Source of the DNA: Candidatus Sulfotelmatobacter sp.
GTDB lineage: Bacteria; Acidobacteriota; Terriglobia; Terriglobales; SbA1
DNA length: 8,285 bases
Assembly: GCA_030151135.1 (NCBI GenBank)
Contig: JASLEQ010000325.1
Coordinates: forward strand, 1-8,285
Direction of reading: 5' to 3'
The notes under the pieces are model-generated. The model was not told the origin of the DNA. It saw only the letters and a program-made list of their open reading frames with translations, and ran no database searches. This document shows, one piece after another, positions 1-8,285 of this stretch (position 1 is the stretch's first letter; the number at the start of each line of letters is the position of its first letter). Made by a program: the position numbers and the translations under genes.

Positions 1-800
1 GCGGTCGCAGGCATCTCCGCATGCTTGACGCTATCCATTATCAAGGCCATCACCAGCGTTGGCATGAGCAGGAGTTGAAGCTTCATAACCTGCGGCGTGT
101 GACTGTCCTTTACCACTTTGGCGGGACTTTTGCGCACCGCCAGCATGCGCCAGAAGGCAAACTTGTATTTCTTGTTCAGATATTTCGAGAGAGTATCGGG
201 GTGAGAGTGATATACGATCGCCTCGGCAACGAACTTCATCTTCCAGCCTCGCGCCGACATGCGGTACGACAAGTCCGCATCCTCGGCACAGGCCACGGGA
301 AATGAAGTGTCGTACCCTCCCATCTCAAAAAAAATTGCGCGCCGGTATGCTGCAGAGTAGGTATCAATGAAATCGATGAGCGGCCGCCTGCTCATGATGC
401 GGTAGCGATCTTCATACTCAATCTGAACGAAGCGCGCCACGACGGCAGACTGTCGCGTTCGATACGCGCCCTTGGTTCCAACCACATCAGAATCGATAAA
501 GGGCGCCAGCAGCGAGTCGACCCACTTCGGAGAGGGAACGCAGTCATCATCCGTAAAAAGAATGATGGAACCGGCGGCTTCGCGAGCGCCACAGTTGCGC
601 GCCGCGGCGGGTCCGGCATTGGTTTGACGTATAAGACGAACCCCGGGAAACCGCATTACCACGGCGGCGGTGTCGTCGCTCGATCCGTCGTCCACTACAA
701 TGATTTCCATCGCGCGCGAGGTCGATTGACGCAGTAGCGCTTCTAGGCAGGCGTCGATGCGCCGCGCTCCATCAAACGTCGGAACGATTATCGAGACCAA
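1..800 (-). CDS. Family 2 glycosyltransferase, C-terminus cut off by the window edge
   Basis: An uninterrupted frame of 266 codons runs off the left edge. It is a GT-A fold glycosyltransferase of family 2, which moves a sugar from a nucleotide sugar to a lipid-linked or glycan acceptor on the cytoplasmic face of the membrane. Visible motifs: the N-terminal strand VSIIVPTFD (residues 2-10); the nucleotide-binding DDGSSDD (37-43); a metal-binding TDDDC, aspartates 84-86; and AEDADLSYR with the probable catalytic E173-D174. After it come the basic stretch SKYLNKKYKFAFWR and, near residues 240-262, a hydrophobic segment that looks like a membrane helix. It follows the radical SAM gene after a 64-bp gap on the same strand, so co-transcription is likely. 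I used TTG at 800 because a TGA lies in frame at 816-818 and no ATG or GTG intervenes; an ATC at 812 has the better ribosome site. Donor and acceptor cannot be read. Confidence 0.9.
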   Translation of the reverse strand, partial: MVSIIVPTFDGARRIDACLEALLRQSTSRAMEIIVVDDGSSDDTAAVVMRFPGVRLIRQTNAGPAAARNCGAREAAGSIILFTDDDCVPSPKWVDSLLAPFIDSDVVGTKGAYRTRQSAVVARFVQIEYEDRYRIMSRRPLIDFIDTYSAAYRRAIFFEMGGYDTSFPVACAEDADLSYRMSARGWKMKFVAEAIVYHSHPDTLSKYLNKKYKFAFWRMLAVRKSPAKVVKDSHTPQVMKLQLLLMPTLVMALIMDSVKHAEMPAT

Positions 801-815
801 CTCGGCTTCGATGGC

Positions 816-826
816 TCACCTCACCT
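816..826 (-). promoter_or_regulatory. Shine-Dalgarno sequence of the family 2 glycosyltransferase gene
   Basis: On the minus strand AGGTGAGGTGA contains GAGGTGA, a seven-base match to the anti-Shine-Dalgarno complement. It sits 15 nt before the TTG start at 800 but only 3 nt (6 nt from its GAGG core) before an in-frame ATC at 812. It therefore fits the non-canonical ATC better than the TTG. The start of this gene remains undecided. Confidence 0.5.
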
Positions 827-864
827 GACGGTTTGGCCCCGAAGGATGGAAAAGCACAGCATAA

Positions 865-2406
865 CTATACCGTCGCATCCTGAGCCTTGCCCGCGACTAC
901 CGGCTTATCGGGTGGGTCGCTCTGGTCGTGCTGGCTGCCGCGGACCAGGTACTTGGAAAGCGTCAGAAAACCCTTAAGGTTGCGTTGAAGTTCGCGTGGA
1001 TCCTTCAGGGACTGCTTCAACTTGTATCCGATATAGGCGGGATCTAGATAGAACTTGCGCCTCGCCCGATCACAGAAACTCACCAATTGCTCGTGTGTAA
1101 TGTTGGGCAGGGTCACCACGCTGTTATGCAGCCCGTCCTTGGTCAGCCACGCATCCCACGTTTCGATCTGGATGTAGTCTCGCTTCTTCGCTTCCTGGTA
1201 TGCCACCGTACCGGGGTATACCATGATGGGGAAGAACTGCGCCGTGTCCGGCCGCAATTTTTTGGCAAACTGCAGCGTCTTCTCCATACTCGCAGGGGTC
1301 TCATTCAGGTTGCCGACCATGAAGCAGCCGTGGACCATGATTCCAGCGTCCTGGCAACGGCGGACGAAACGGAACGCCTCGTCGTGATACTTCGAGTCGC
1401 GACGGTCATCATTGTTCTTATGCATTCCGTGAATCACGTCCACATCGCCGCTTTCAAATCCCACGCAAAATAGACGTGCTCCGGCCTTATGCACCACCTT
1501 CAGGAACTCGACGTCCGCCCCGATATCAGCCCGGCAGTTGGCATCGAACGGCAACTTGTTGCCGCGCCGGATCAACTCATTGGCAAGATCGAGCGTGCGC
1601 GGCTTGCTGACGATGAACGTATCGTCCTCCAGCATCACCGTCTTGATCTCCGGCATCTCGCGGGCTACGAACTCGAACTCGTCTGCCACATTGGACACGG
1701 ATCGGAAACGCATTACGTGACCGCTGAAAGTCTGAGGATAAACACAGAACGAGCAGTGATACGGGCAGCCACGGCTGGTATCGAACACCACCAGCGGCCA
1801 CAACGAGTGTCCGTAGAAATAGTCGGGAGTGTGTAGAAAGCGCTTGTAGACCTCAGTCACAAAAGGCAGTTCATCGAGGTTCTCGATGGCTGCGCGCTGC
1901 TTGTTGCTGACAATCTCGCCATTCGCCCGACGCCATACAAGCCCGTCGACGTCAGACAGGTCCGCACCGCAATCCAGCGCTGACAGCCAGTCCCGCACGG
2001 TGTACTCGTACTCGCGGACTGCCACCGCCTGCAGCGCCGGAGACGAACTCAGCGTCTCCCGGGGAAGCGCGGAGACATGCCGTCCGACCATCAGAACACG
2101 CAACGATGGCCGGGCTTCTACCAGCGACTCGATCACCTTGATGTCATTCAGGATGCTGGGGGTCGAAGTGTCGCACACCACGGCGTTGATGTTTTTCGCC
2201 TCGATCCGATCGATCACCGCCTGCACGGTCGCACCCGACGCGGGCGCATCGACGAGGTCTACCTCGTGCTTATTCTTGATTGCCACGCCGGCCGCAGTTG
2301 CGAGCCACTTCGGGTAATAAAGTGTGCCGCTCTTGGTGACTGCTGGACTGCGTTGTTCCCTCGAATACCGAGGATGGAATGGCGGATTGAGGAACAATAC
2401 GCGCAT
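865..2406 (-). CDS. Cobalamin-binding-domain radical SAM enzyme, 513 aa
   Basis: This is a B12-type radical SAM protein. The N-terminal part (about 1-145) begins with MRVLFLNPPF and has the alternating strand-helix pattern of a cobalamin-binding Rossmann domain. The usual DxHxxG cobalamin histidine motif is absent, as is common in this superfamily. The radical SAM core (about 200-420) carries the [4Fe-4S] ligands C214, C218 and C221 in CPYHCSFC and the SAM-contact motif GFESG (316-320). The C-terminal 90 residues are basic and of unknown role. Architecture and the opening YYPKWLATAAG recall the hopanoid enzyme HpnJ and the BchE class, but this is only a general likeness. Context beside glycosyltransferases suggests a methylation or carbon-skeleton change on a glycan, lipid or glycolipid. 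ATG at 2404-2406 is supported by GGAGG at 2419-2423, 12 nt upstream, and by a promoter just before it. The product and substrate are not known. Confidence 0.92.
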   Translation of the reverse strand: MRVLFLNPPFHPRYSREQRSPAVTKSGTLYYPKWLATAAGVAIKNKHEVDLVDAPASGATVQAVIDRIEAKNINAVVCDTSTPSILNDIKVIESLVEARPSLRVLMVGRHVSALPRETLSSSPALQAVAVREYEYTVRDWLSALDCGADLSDVDGLVWRRANGEIVSNKQRAAIENLDELPFVTEVYKRFLHTPDYFYGHSLWPLVVFDTSRGCPYHCSFCVYPQTFSGHVMRFRSVSNVADEFEFVAREMPEIKTVMLEDDTFIVSKPRTLDLANELIRRGNKLPFDANCRADIGADVEFLKVVHKAGARLFCVGFESGDVDVIHGMHKNNDDRRDSKYHDEAFRFVRRCQDAGIMVHGCFMVGNLNETPASMEKTLQFAKKLRPDTAQFFPIMVYPGTVAYQEAKKRDYIQIETWDAWLTKDGLHNSVVTLPNITHEQLVSFCDRARRKFYLDPAYIGYKLKQSLKDPRELQRNLKGFLTLSKYLVRGSQHDQSDPPDKPVVAGKAQDATV

Positions 2407-2437
2407 CTTTGGGGACGACCTCCGGGTTCGCTTGTTG

Positions 2438-2446
2438 ATTATAACA
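2438..2446 (-). promoter_or_regulatory. Extended -10 promoter for the radical SAM gene
   Basis: The minus strand reads TGTTATAAT: a perfect TATAAT hexamer (2438-2443) with the TG of an extended -10 element one base upstream. No good TTGACA is found at the usual spacing, which extended -10 promoters tolerate. Transcription would start near 2431, giving a leader of about 25 nt that contains the GGAGG at 2419-2423. The arrangement makes the radical SAM and family 2 glycosyltransferase genes a unit that can be expressed apart from the genes to the right. Confidence 0.5.
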
Positions 2447-2700
2447 ATCGACTTAACTAGTTGGGAGAATACTACCTTTTGCGAGTTGCACTGTCCCGAG
2501 GTACTTCGGTGAAAACTTCTGGATATCTGGGTTCTTGATCAGGTCGTATGATCTTAGACGAACACGGACCAGGATTGACTCCATTAAGGTATACCGTGAG
2601 TTACTGTTCTGATCATTTCGTCAAGAAACTCCCATGGGAAGGCCGCAGCTTAATCGCCCTGCTCAGGTAGGATGCTGAAAAGACCCGTTCAGAGTTGGTA
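2447..2700. other. Spacer between the two glycan transcription units
   Basis: This is the upstream part of a 294-bp gap, the rest being the promoter and leader of the radical SAM gene. It is visibly more AT-rich than the flanking genes. No open frame has coding character. It holds three short palindromes: GGTATACC at 2588-2595, TCCCATGGGA at 2630-2639, and GATCA/TGATC arms at 2537-2541 and 2549-2553. None has the stem plus T-run of an intrinsic terminator after the GT4 gene, so read-through into the next gene is possible. Regulator binding to these palindromes is conceivable but not shown. Confidence 0.4.
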
Positions 2701-3807
2701 TTAGGCGGCATCGAGACATGCCCGAAGAGCGGCTGCTGTTCGACCGGCACAGGCCTCCCATGTAAATGCTCTGCTCCGCGCCAGACCCGCTGTAATCAGT
2801 CGGTTACAGAGTGCCGTGTCTGACCCTATTTCGACGAGGCGCGCTGCCATATCGCTTACGTCCAGGGGATCGAAATAGAGGGCCGCACCACCGCATACCT
2901 CCGGCAGGGATGCGGCTCGCGCAACCACAGCGGGTACGCCGCCCGCCATTGCTTCCAGGGGTGGGAGACCGAAGCCTTCATAAAGAGAGGGCATAATTAA
3001 GGCACGGGCGTGCCCAACCAGCGAGAGCAGTTCATCATGTGATACGTATCCGGTCATCTGCACCCGATCCCCGGCCCGACGCACCGTTTCAAAGAATTCC
3101 GGAGTCTCGCCTGTTATCAGGCCTTCACTTTGTCCGACGATGACCAAGTCATGCGGAATTGCGTGGCTCGCCTTCATGAAAGCCTCAACAAGCCGGGCTA
3201 AGTTTTTGTAGGGCTTAATGTTGCCCACGCAGATGAAGTATGGTCGGCTCCGCAGCCTTGGTCGCTGACCTATGGTATACCATTCGGGGAAGATGCCCAG
3301 GTGCGTAGGCAAGATGTGATCCTCGCGACGGCCCCTCGTAAGGCGAAGTAATTCCTTGCGGGTAAACTCCGAAACCGTAAATATAACGTCCGCACGCCGG
3401 CGTAAAGCTCGATACATTACCTGCGCATAGGTCCGCTTCTTCCAGTTGCCGATAATCTCCGGAACGACCATGTGGCTCATATCGTGTACTGTCACTGCTA
3501 GCCGCCCACGATACAACAAGGGAATCGTGTAGTAAGGCGAAAAAAACAGGTCGGTTTCGGCTGGGATGGCATGAGGGACCGCGATCTGCTCGGCGAGGGA
3601 ATATCGACCTGCGCTGCAGTCAATCAACCGAACATTCGCCGCTTCGCTCCACCCAAAAGTGCGCAGACGGACTCGATCGCCAAGGGCGACGATGGAAATG
3701 TCTTCCAGGGCTTGAATCAGGCCAGGCAGAATCCCCTTGATATACATTCCCACGCCGGAGGCATCAATCCAGCGCAGATCTACGCAGAGAGTCCTTGCCT
3801 TAGTCAT
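2701..3807 (-). CDS. GT4-type (glycosyltransferase group 1) glycosyltransferase, 368 aa
   Basis: This is a GT-B fold retaining glycosyltransferase of normal family length. The N-terminal acceptor domain (about 1-185) has an early glycine-rich turn, IDASGVGMY (14-22), and the VHDMSH motif (107-112) common in mannosyl- and rhamnosyltransferase-like members. The C-terminal donor domain starts at about 188 with YFICVGNIKPYKNL, typical of group 1 enzymes. It carries the E-x7-E signature in YEGFGLPPLEAM, with E277 and E285, which contact the nucleotide sugar. No membrane helix or signal peptide is seen, so it acts in the cytoplasm or at the inner face of the membrane. It lies 93 bp downstream of the sugar transferase on the same strand and probably adds a later sugar to the same lipid-linked acceptor. 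The ATG at 3805-3807 has only a weak G-rich ribosome site (GGGGCGGA about 10 nt upstream). Sugar specificity is undetermined. Confidence 0.92.
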   Translation of the reverse strand: MTKARTLCVDLRWIDASGVGMYIKGILPGLIQALEDISIVALGDRVRLRTFGWSEAANVRLIDCSAGRYSLAEQIAVPHAIPAETDLFFSPYYTIPLLYRGRLAVTVHDMSHMVVPEIIGNWKKRTYAQVMYRALRRRADVIFTVSEFTRKELLRLTRGRREDHILPTHLGIFPEWYTIGQRPRLRSRPYFICVGNIKPYKNLARLVEAFMKASHAIPHDLVIVGQSEGLITGETPEFFETVRRAGDRVQMTGYVSHDELLSLVGHARALIMPSLYEGFGLPPLEAMAGGVPAVVARAASLPEVCGGAALYFDPLDVSDMAARLVEIGSDTALCNRLITAGLARSRAFTWEACAGRTAAALRACLDAA

Positions 3808-3900
3808 TGAGTCGGTCCGCCCCGCGCCTCACGGAAGGATGAGAGAATTGATGATCCGTATGGGAGCGGTGCGATTTTGCCCGGGGGAGCGAAGGAGGCC

Positions 3901-4623
3901 TTATCGCGCACCAACTCGTCTCAATACCGCCGGTATGGTCCGCAGCAGGATCTTGAAATCGGACATCAAACTCCAGTTCTGGACGTAATTGGCGTCCAAC
4001 CGGGCGCGCTCATCAAAGTCCAGATCGCTCCGGCCCGACACCTGCCATAGACCCGATAATCCCGGAGTGGCTGCGAGATAAAACGAAAGAAGATGCTTGT
4101 AGTAATATGTCTCGGCTTTGACGATCGGGCGGGGACCGACGAGGGACATCTCCCCCCGCAGCACATTGATTACCTGAGGAACCTCATCCAGGCTCCAGCG
4201 ACGCAGAAACCGGCCAATCCTGGTAACCCGAGGGTCGGAACGCCGCTTATCCATTCTCCACTCGAGGACCACATTGTCTCCGTGGGGGCGCTGCGAAGTG
4301 TGGGGTCTCATAGAACGGAACTTCCAAATCCGGAAAGGCACCCCTCGGTGCCCAATGCGCTCCTCCGAATAAAAGACAGGGTACGGAGAAGTGATCACGA
4401 TAGCGAGGGCTATCAGCACGCCGGGAATAAGAGCCATGGAGAGCATCAGGAGCCCGCCGGCGATATCCACCGCCCGCTTCATGTAACGGTAGCGCCATGA
4501 ATCCAGGGAAAGTCTCGCAGGAAGAACGTAGGGCGCGGGGACAACAGTCTCAGCAACGGCGGGAAGTTCATCGATGGCTATGGATCGCTCATCGTACGAA
4601 ACCTGACCTTGCAAACGTCTCAT
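3901..4623 (-). CDS. Short monotopic phosphoglycosyl transferase (initiating sugar transferase), 240 aa
   Basis: It belongs to the bacterial sugar transferase family (WbaP, WcaJ, PglC), which moves a sugar 1-phosphate from a UDP-sugar to undecaprenyl phosphate and so starts a glycan repeat. The core includes the basic KR before the membrane helix (49-50), a hydrophobic reentrant-type helix (about 51-78), PVFYSEERIG (82-91), KFRSM (101-105), and the catalytic Asp-Glu pair D146-E147 in SLDEVPQ. GEMSLVGPRP (158-167) and PGLSGLWQVSGRS (187-199) follow. It has the minimal catalytic module plus a polar tail of about 45 residues, and lacks the four-helix and flavodoxin-like parts of long WbaP-type enzymes. 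ATG at 4621-4623 has AGAGAGG ending 5 nt upstream. It is the first gene of the glycan unit after the large gap. The sugar is unknown; glucose, galactose or an N-acetylated amino sugar are the usual ones. Confidence 0.94.
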   Translation of the reverse strand: MRRLQGQVSYDERSIAIDELPAVAETVVPAPYVLPARLSLDSWRYRYMKRAVDIAGGLLMLSMALIPGVLIALAIVITSPYPVFYSEERIGHRGVPFRIWKFRSMRPHTSQRPHGDNVVLEWRMDKRRSDPRVTRIGRFLRRWSLDEVPQVINVLRGEMSLVGPRPIVKAETYYYKHLLSFYLAATPGLSGLWQVSGRSDLDFDERARLDANYVQNWSLMSDFKILLRTIPAVLRRVGAR

Positions 4624-5034
4624 TCGCCCCTCTCTGACGAACCTTTCTGCGGGAATGCCCTGCTGCGCAGGTTGAAAGGCACAAAAATCCCTTGCCCCTG
4701 TCGAGATCTGGCTTCAGTACCTGAGATAACCTGACTCTTCAACTGGGTTGCATGCTGCAGAATAAACGGTACCTAGAGCCTGCCCCCGAATCCCCTTTAA
4801 GCTCTGCCGACTATCCCACATCGACGACACCGGAAGGCCACACTGCCGGACGGCCCATCGGTGATGCCTATTTACCGATCGAAAGGTGACCATATGATAA
4901 CAGTAATAATCCGATTCGCCAGAAAACCGAAACGCAAGAAGTGAAAAAAGTATTGATTGACTATGACAAAGTACCAGCACAGTTTACAACACGAGAGATT
5001 GGTGCCGTCACCGAATAACGAGCCGCTTTCATCT

Positions 5035-5052
5035 TTGCACGGCACGGTGCAA
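5035..5052. repeat. Inverted repeat TTGCAC-n6-GTGCAA
   Basis: Two perfect 6-base arms are separated by 6 bases, readable equally on both strands. The size and symmetry fit either an operator for a dimeric regulator or a small RNA hairpin in the sugar transferase leader. Nothing in the window identifies a regulator. It could be chance in a 650-bp gap. Confidence 0.3.
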
Positions 5053-5090
5053 TGTCGCAAATCCCGCTGCCGGCTCCCGCAACCCCCTCT

Positions 5091-5131
5091 CCTTCCCCTA
5101 TTGGAAGGGCCGTAGTCGATGTCTTCGGCCC
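5091..5131. repeat. Pair of overlapping, mutually exclusive inverted repeats
   Basis: CCTTCC (5091-5096) pairs with GGAAGG (5103-5108) across a 6-base loop. GGGCCG (5107-5112) pairs with CGGCCC (5126-5131) across 13 bases, with a possible two-base inner extension AG/CT. The second stem takes bases 5107-5108 from the first, so only one can form fully. No T-run follows either on the minus strand beyond a TTCC, so a plain terminator is unlikely. Confidence 0.35.
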
Positions 5132-5244
5132 CAGACGGCTCGGACTTGCCGCCCCCTGAAGATCGGGGCATCCACGCCCGTCAATTCCGCTCTAAGCTAT
5201 CCATCTTCAATGACTTAGACGGAGATCCGGTAGGAGGAGTGATG

Positions 5245-5304
5245 ACGCCGCCAAGCATATCATGAGCGGCGTGCAGAGAAACGCCGCCCGGTTTCGAGCG
5301 GCGT
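5245..5304. repeat. Four alternating complementary 7-mers around the hppA 3' end
   Basis: ACGCCGC occurs at 5245-5251 and 5281-5287, and its complement GCGGCGT at 5266-5272 and 5298-5304, in strict alternation. Arms 1+2 and 3+4 can form two tandem hairpins, or arms 2+3 a central one. The 3+4 hairpin is the terminator-like stem listed separately. This may be a duplicated terminator or a transcript-end protecting structure. Confidence 0.55.
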
Positions 5305-5309
5305 TCTCT
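5275..5309 (-). terminator. Terminator-like hairpin after hppA
   Basis: Starting 22 bases beyond the hppA stop codon, arms at 5275-5287 and 5298-5309 form a stem of 12 pairs with one bulged A (5279) and a 10-base loop. The strong GC core is GCGGCG/CGCCGC. On the minus strand the closing arm ends in GTTTCTCT, so the U-rich part lies inside the stem and is short. This is an imperfect intrinsic terminator. On the plus strand the same hairpin is followed by a TTCT stretch, so it may work in both directions. Confidence 0.6.
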
Positions 5310-5330
5310 TTCTGCCGGACCAGATCCCTT

Positions 5331-7931
<2,601 letters not shown>

Positions 7932-7940
7932 ATTTCCTCC
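7932..7940 (-). promoter_or_regulatory. Shine-Dalgarno sequence that sets the hppA GTG start
   Basis: The minus strand reads GGAGGAAAT immediately before GTG at 7929-7931. The strong GGAGG leaves a short but workable 4-nt spacing. It lies inside the longer frame that would begin with TTG at 7955, which argues for the GTG as the real start. Confidence 0.6.
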
Positions 7941-7955
7941 AAGGTTAGGTTTCAA

Positions 7956-8285
7956 GCCGTATCACAAACGATTACCCCAACAAGCGTGAACCGCTCGTCT
8001 GGGGGCCCGGATGATTTCGGCCAAGGCGGCCCCGAAACGCGGGGAAAAAGTCACGGGAAGCGTACCATCCACACCTAGCTCTGTCGAGTGATTGCAGTCA
8101 CAGCAAGACCATCAGCCGTCCGGGCCACCTTCCGCTCAGGGCCGACCGAACGCGTAGACTGCAGAAGAGAAGAAAAGCTCGATGAATTGATGGGGCTGCT
8201 TATGCCGAAACAGGCGGGCAAAATTGGGATTCAACGACCCGTCACTGAATACAGGGACCCCGGGCCGGCATTGGCTGTTCGAAAC
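7956..8285. other. Region upstream of hppA, no confident gene
   Basis: This 330-bp stretch must hold the hppA promoter, but I cannot place one with confidence; the best -10-like string on the minus strand, GATACG in TGTGATACG, matches only three of six bases. A small CCCCG/CGGGG hairpin lies at 8030-8044 without a T-run downstream on the plus strand. On the plus strand a frame is open from 8079 to the right edge, with a possible ATG at 8190 giving MGLLMPKQAGKIGIQ and onward. It has no clear ribosome site and I do not recognise the peptide. It may be the start of a divergent gene or chance. Confidence 0.3.

Larger units (their letters stand above)
4624..5274. other. 650-bp gene-free, structured intergenic region
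   Basis: No convincing gene is present. Two overlapping minus-strand frames (4714-4980, 4872-5171) lack ribosome sites and protein-like composition. The stretch is the leader of the sugar transferase unit and holds several inverted repeats: TTGCAC/GTGCAA at 5035-5052; CCTTCC/GGAAGG at 5091-5108; GGGCCG/CGGCCC at 5107-5131, which shares two bases with the previous one; and the small CCTGC/GCAGG hairpin near 4660-4672. A weak minus-strand promoter guess is TTGTAA (4984-4989) with CATAGT (4960-4965) at an 18-nt spacing, four of six matches in each; it would leave a leader of about 330 nt. A regulatory leader or small RNA is possible. I do not recognise a known riboswitch class. Confidence 0.4.

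Noticed and set aside
392..619. 75-codon minus-strand frame
   Set aside because: Out-of-frame shadow of the family 2 glycosyltransferase, whose own frame shows clear motifs.
3272..3283. 12-base palindrome ATGGTATACCAT
   Set aside because: Inside the GT4 coding region, with no promoter near it; probably chance, though the 8-base core recurs at 2588-2595.
4714..4980. Minus-strand frame of 88 codons in the large gap
   Set aside because: No ribosome site, odd composition rich in Cys, Ser and Arg, and overlap with another frame of equal quality; I see no domain or motif.
4872..5171. Minus-strand frame of 99 codons with a hydrophobic stretch
   Set aside because: The hydrophobic part arises from a T-rich stretch; the first half is low-complexity Gly/Arg/Ser from a G-rich tract, and it overlaps inverted repeats. 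No ribosome site.
4624..5244. Possible cyclic di-GMP or sodium riboswitch before the glycan or pyrophosphatase genes
   Set aside because: I looked for the conserved core strings that I know and found no convincing match on the minus strand; only a covariance-model scan could settle it.
8030..8044. CCCCG/CGGGG hairpin upstream of hppA as a terminator of an upstream gene
   Set aside because: The stem is only five pairs, and no T-run follows it on either strand; on the plus strand it is followed by A bases.

Overview
The window reads as chromosomal DNA of moderately high GC from a Gram-negative-type bacterium. My best guess is Acidobacteria or a neighbouring phylum. That rests on protein style (a divergent proton-pumping pyrophosphatase with the DCTGDNAGDS signature, and a B12-type radical SAM enzyme beside surface-glycan glycosyltransferases) and not on any search. 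All five convincing genes lie on the minus strand, so transcription runs from right to left.

Layout, right to left. 7956-8285 is an upstream region without a confident gene; a weak open frame on the plus strand runs off the right edge. 5331-7931 is hppA, a large membrane-bound pyrophosphatase with all pyrophosphate and Mg ligands recognisable, a lysine expected to make it K+-independent, and a long N-terminal extension. It is followed by a terminator-like hairpin at 5275-5309, part of a four-arm array of alternating complementary 7-mers. About 650 bp (4624-5274) then holds no believable gene but several inverted repeats. 3901-4623 is a short monotopic phosphoglycosyl transferase (initiating sugar transferase), and 2701-3807 is a GT4-type glycosyltransferase. 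A 294-bp spacer (2407-2700) carries a good extended -10 promoter. It drives a second unit: 865-2406, a cobalamin-binding-domain radical SAM enzyme, and 1-800, a family 2 glycosyltransferase cut off by the left edge.

Working together: the four left-hand genes look like part of an exopolysaccharide, O-antigen or glycolipid locus. The sugar transferase would load the first sugar phosphate on undecaprenyl phosphate, the GT4 and GT2 enzymes would extend the chain or decorate a lipid, and the radical SAM enzyme would make an unassigned modification. The pyrophosphatase is probably a separate energy-conserving gene, although it can use the pyrophosphate released in making nucleotide sugars. No RNA gene, CRISPR array, transposon or attachment site was recognised. 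The points most worth checking are the divergent pyrophosphatase and its odd N-terminus, the unassigned radical SAM enzyme, and the structured gap.
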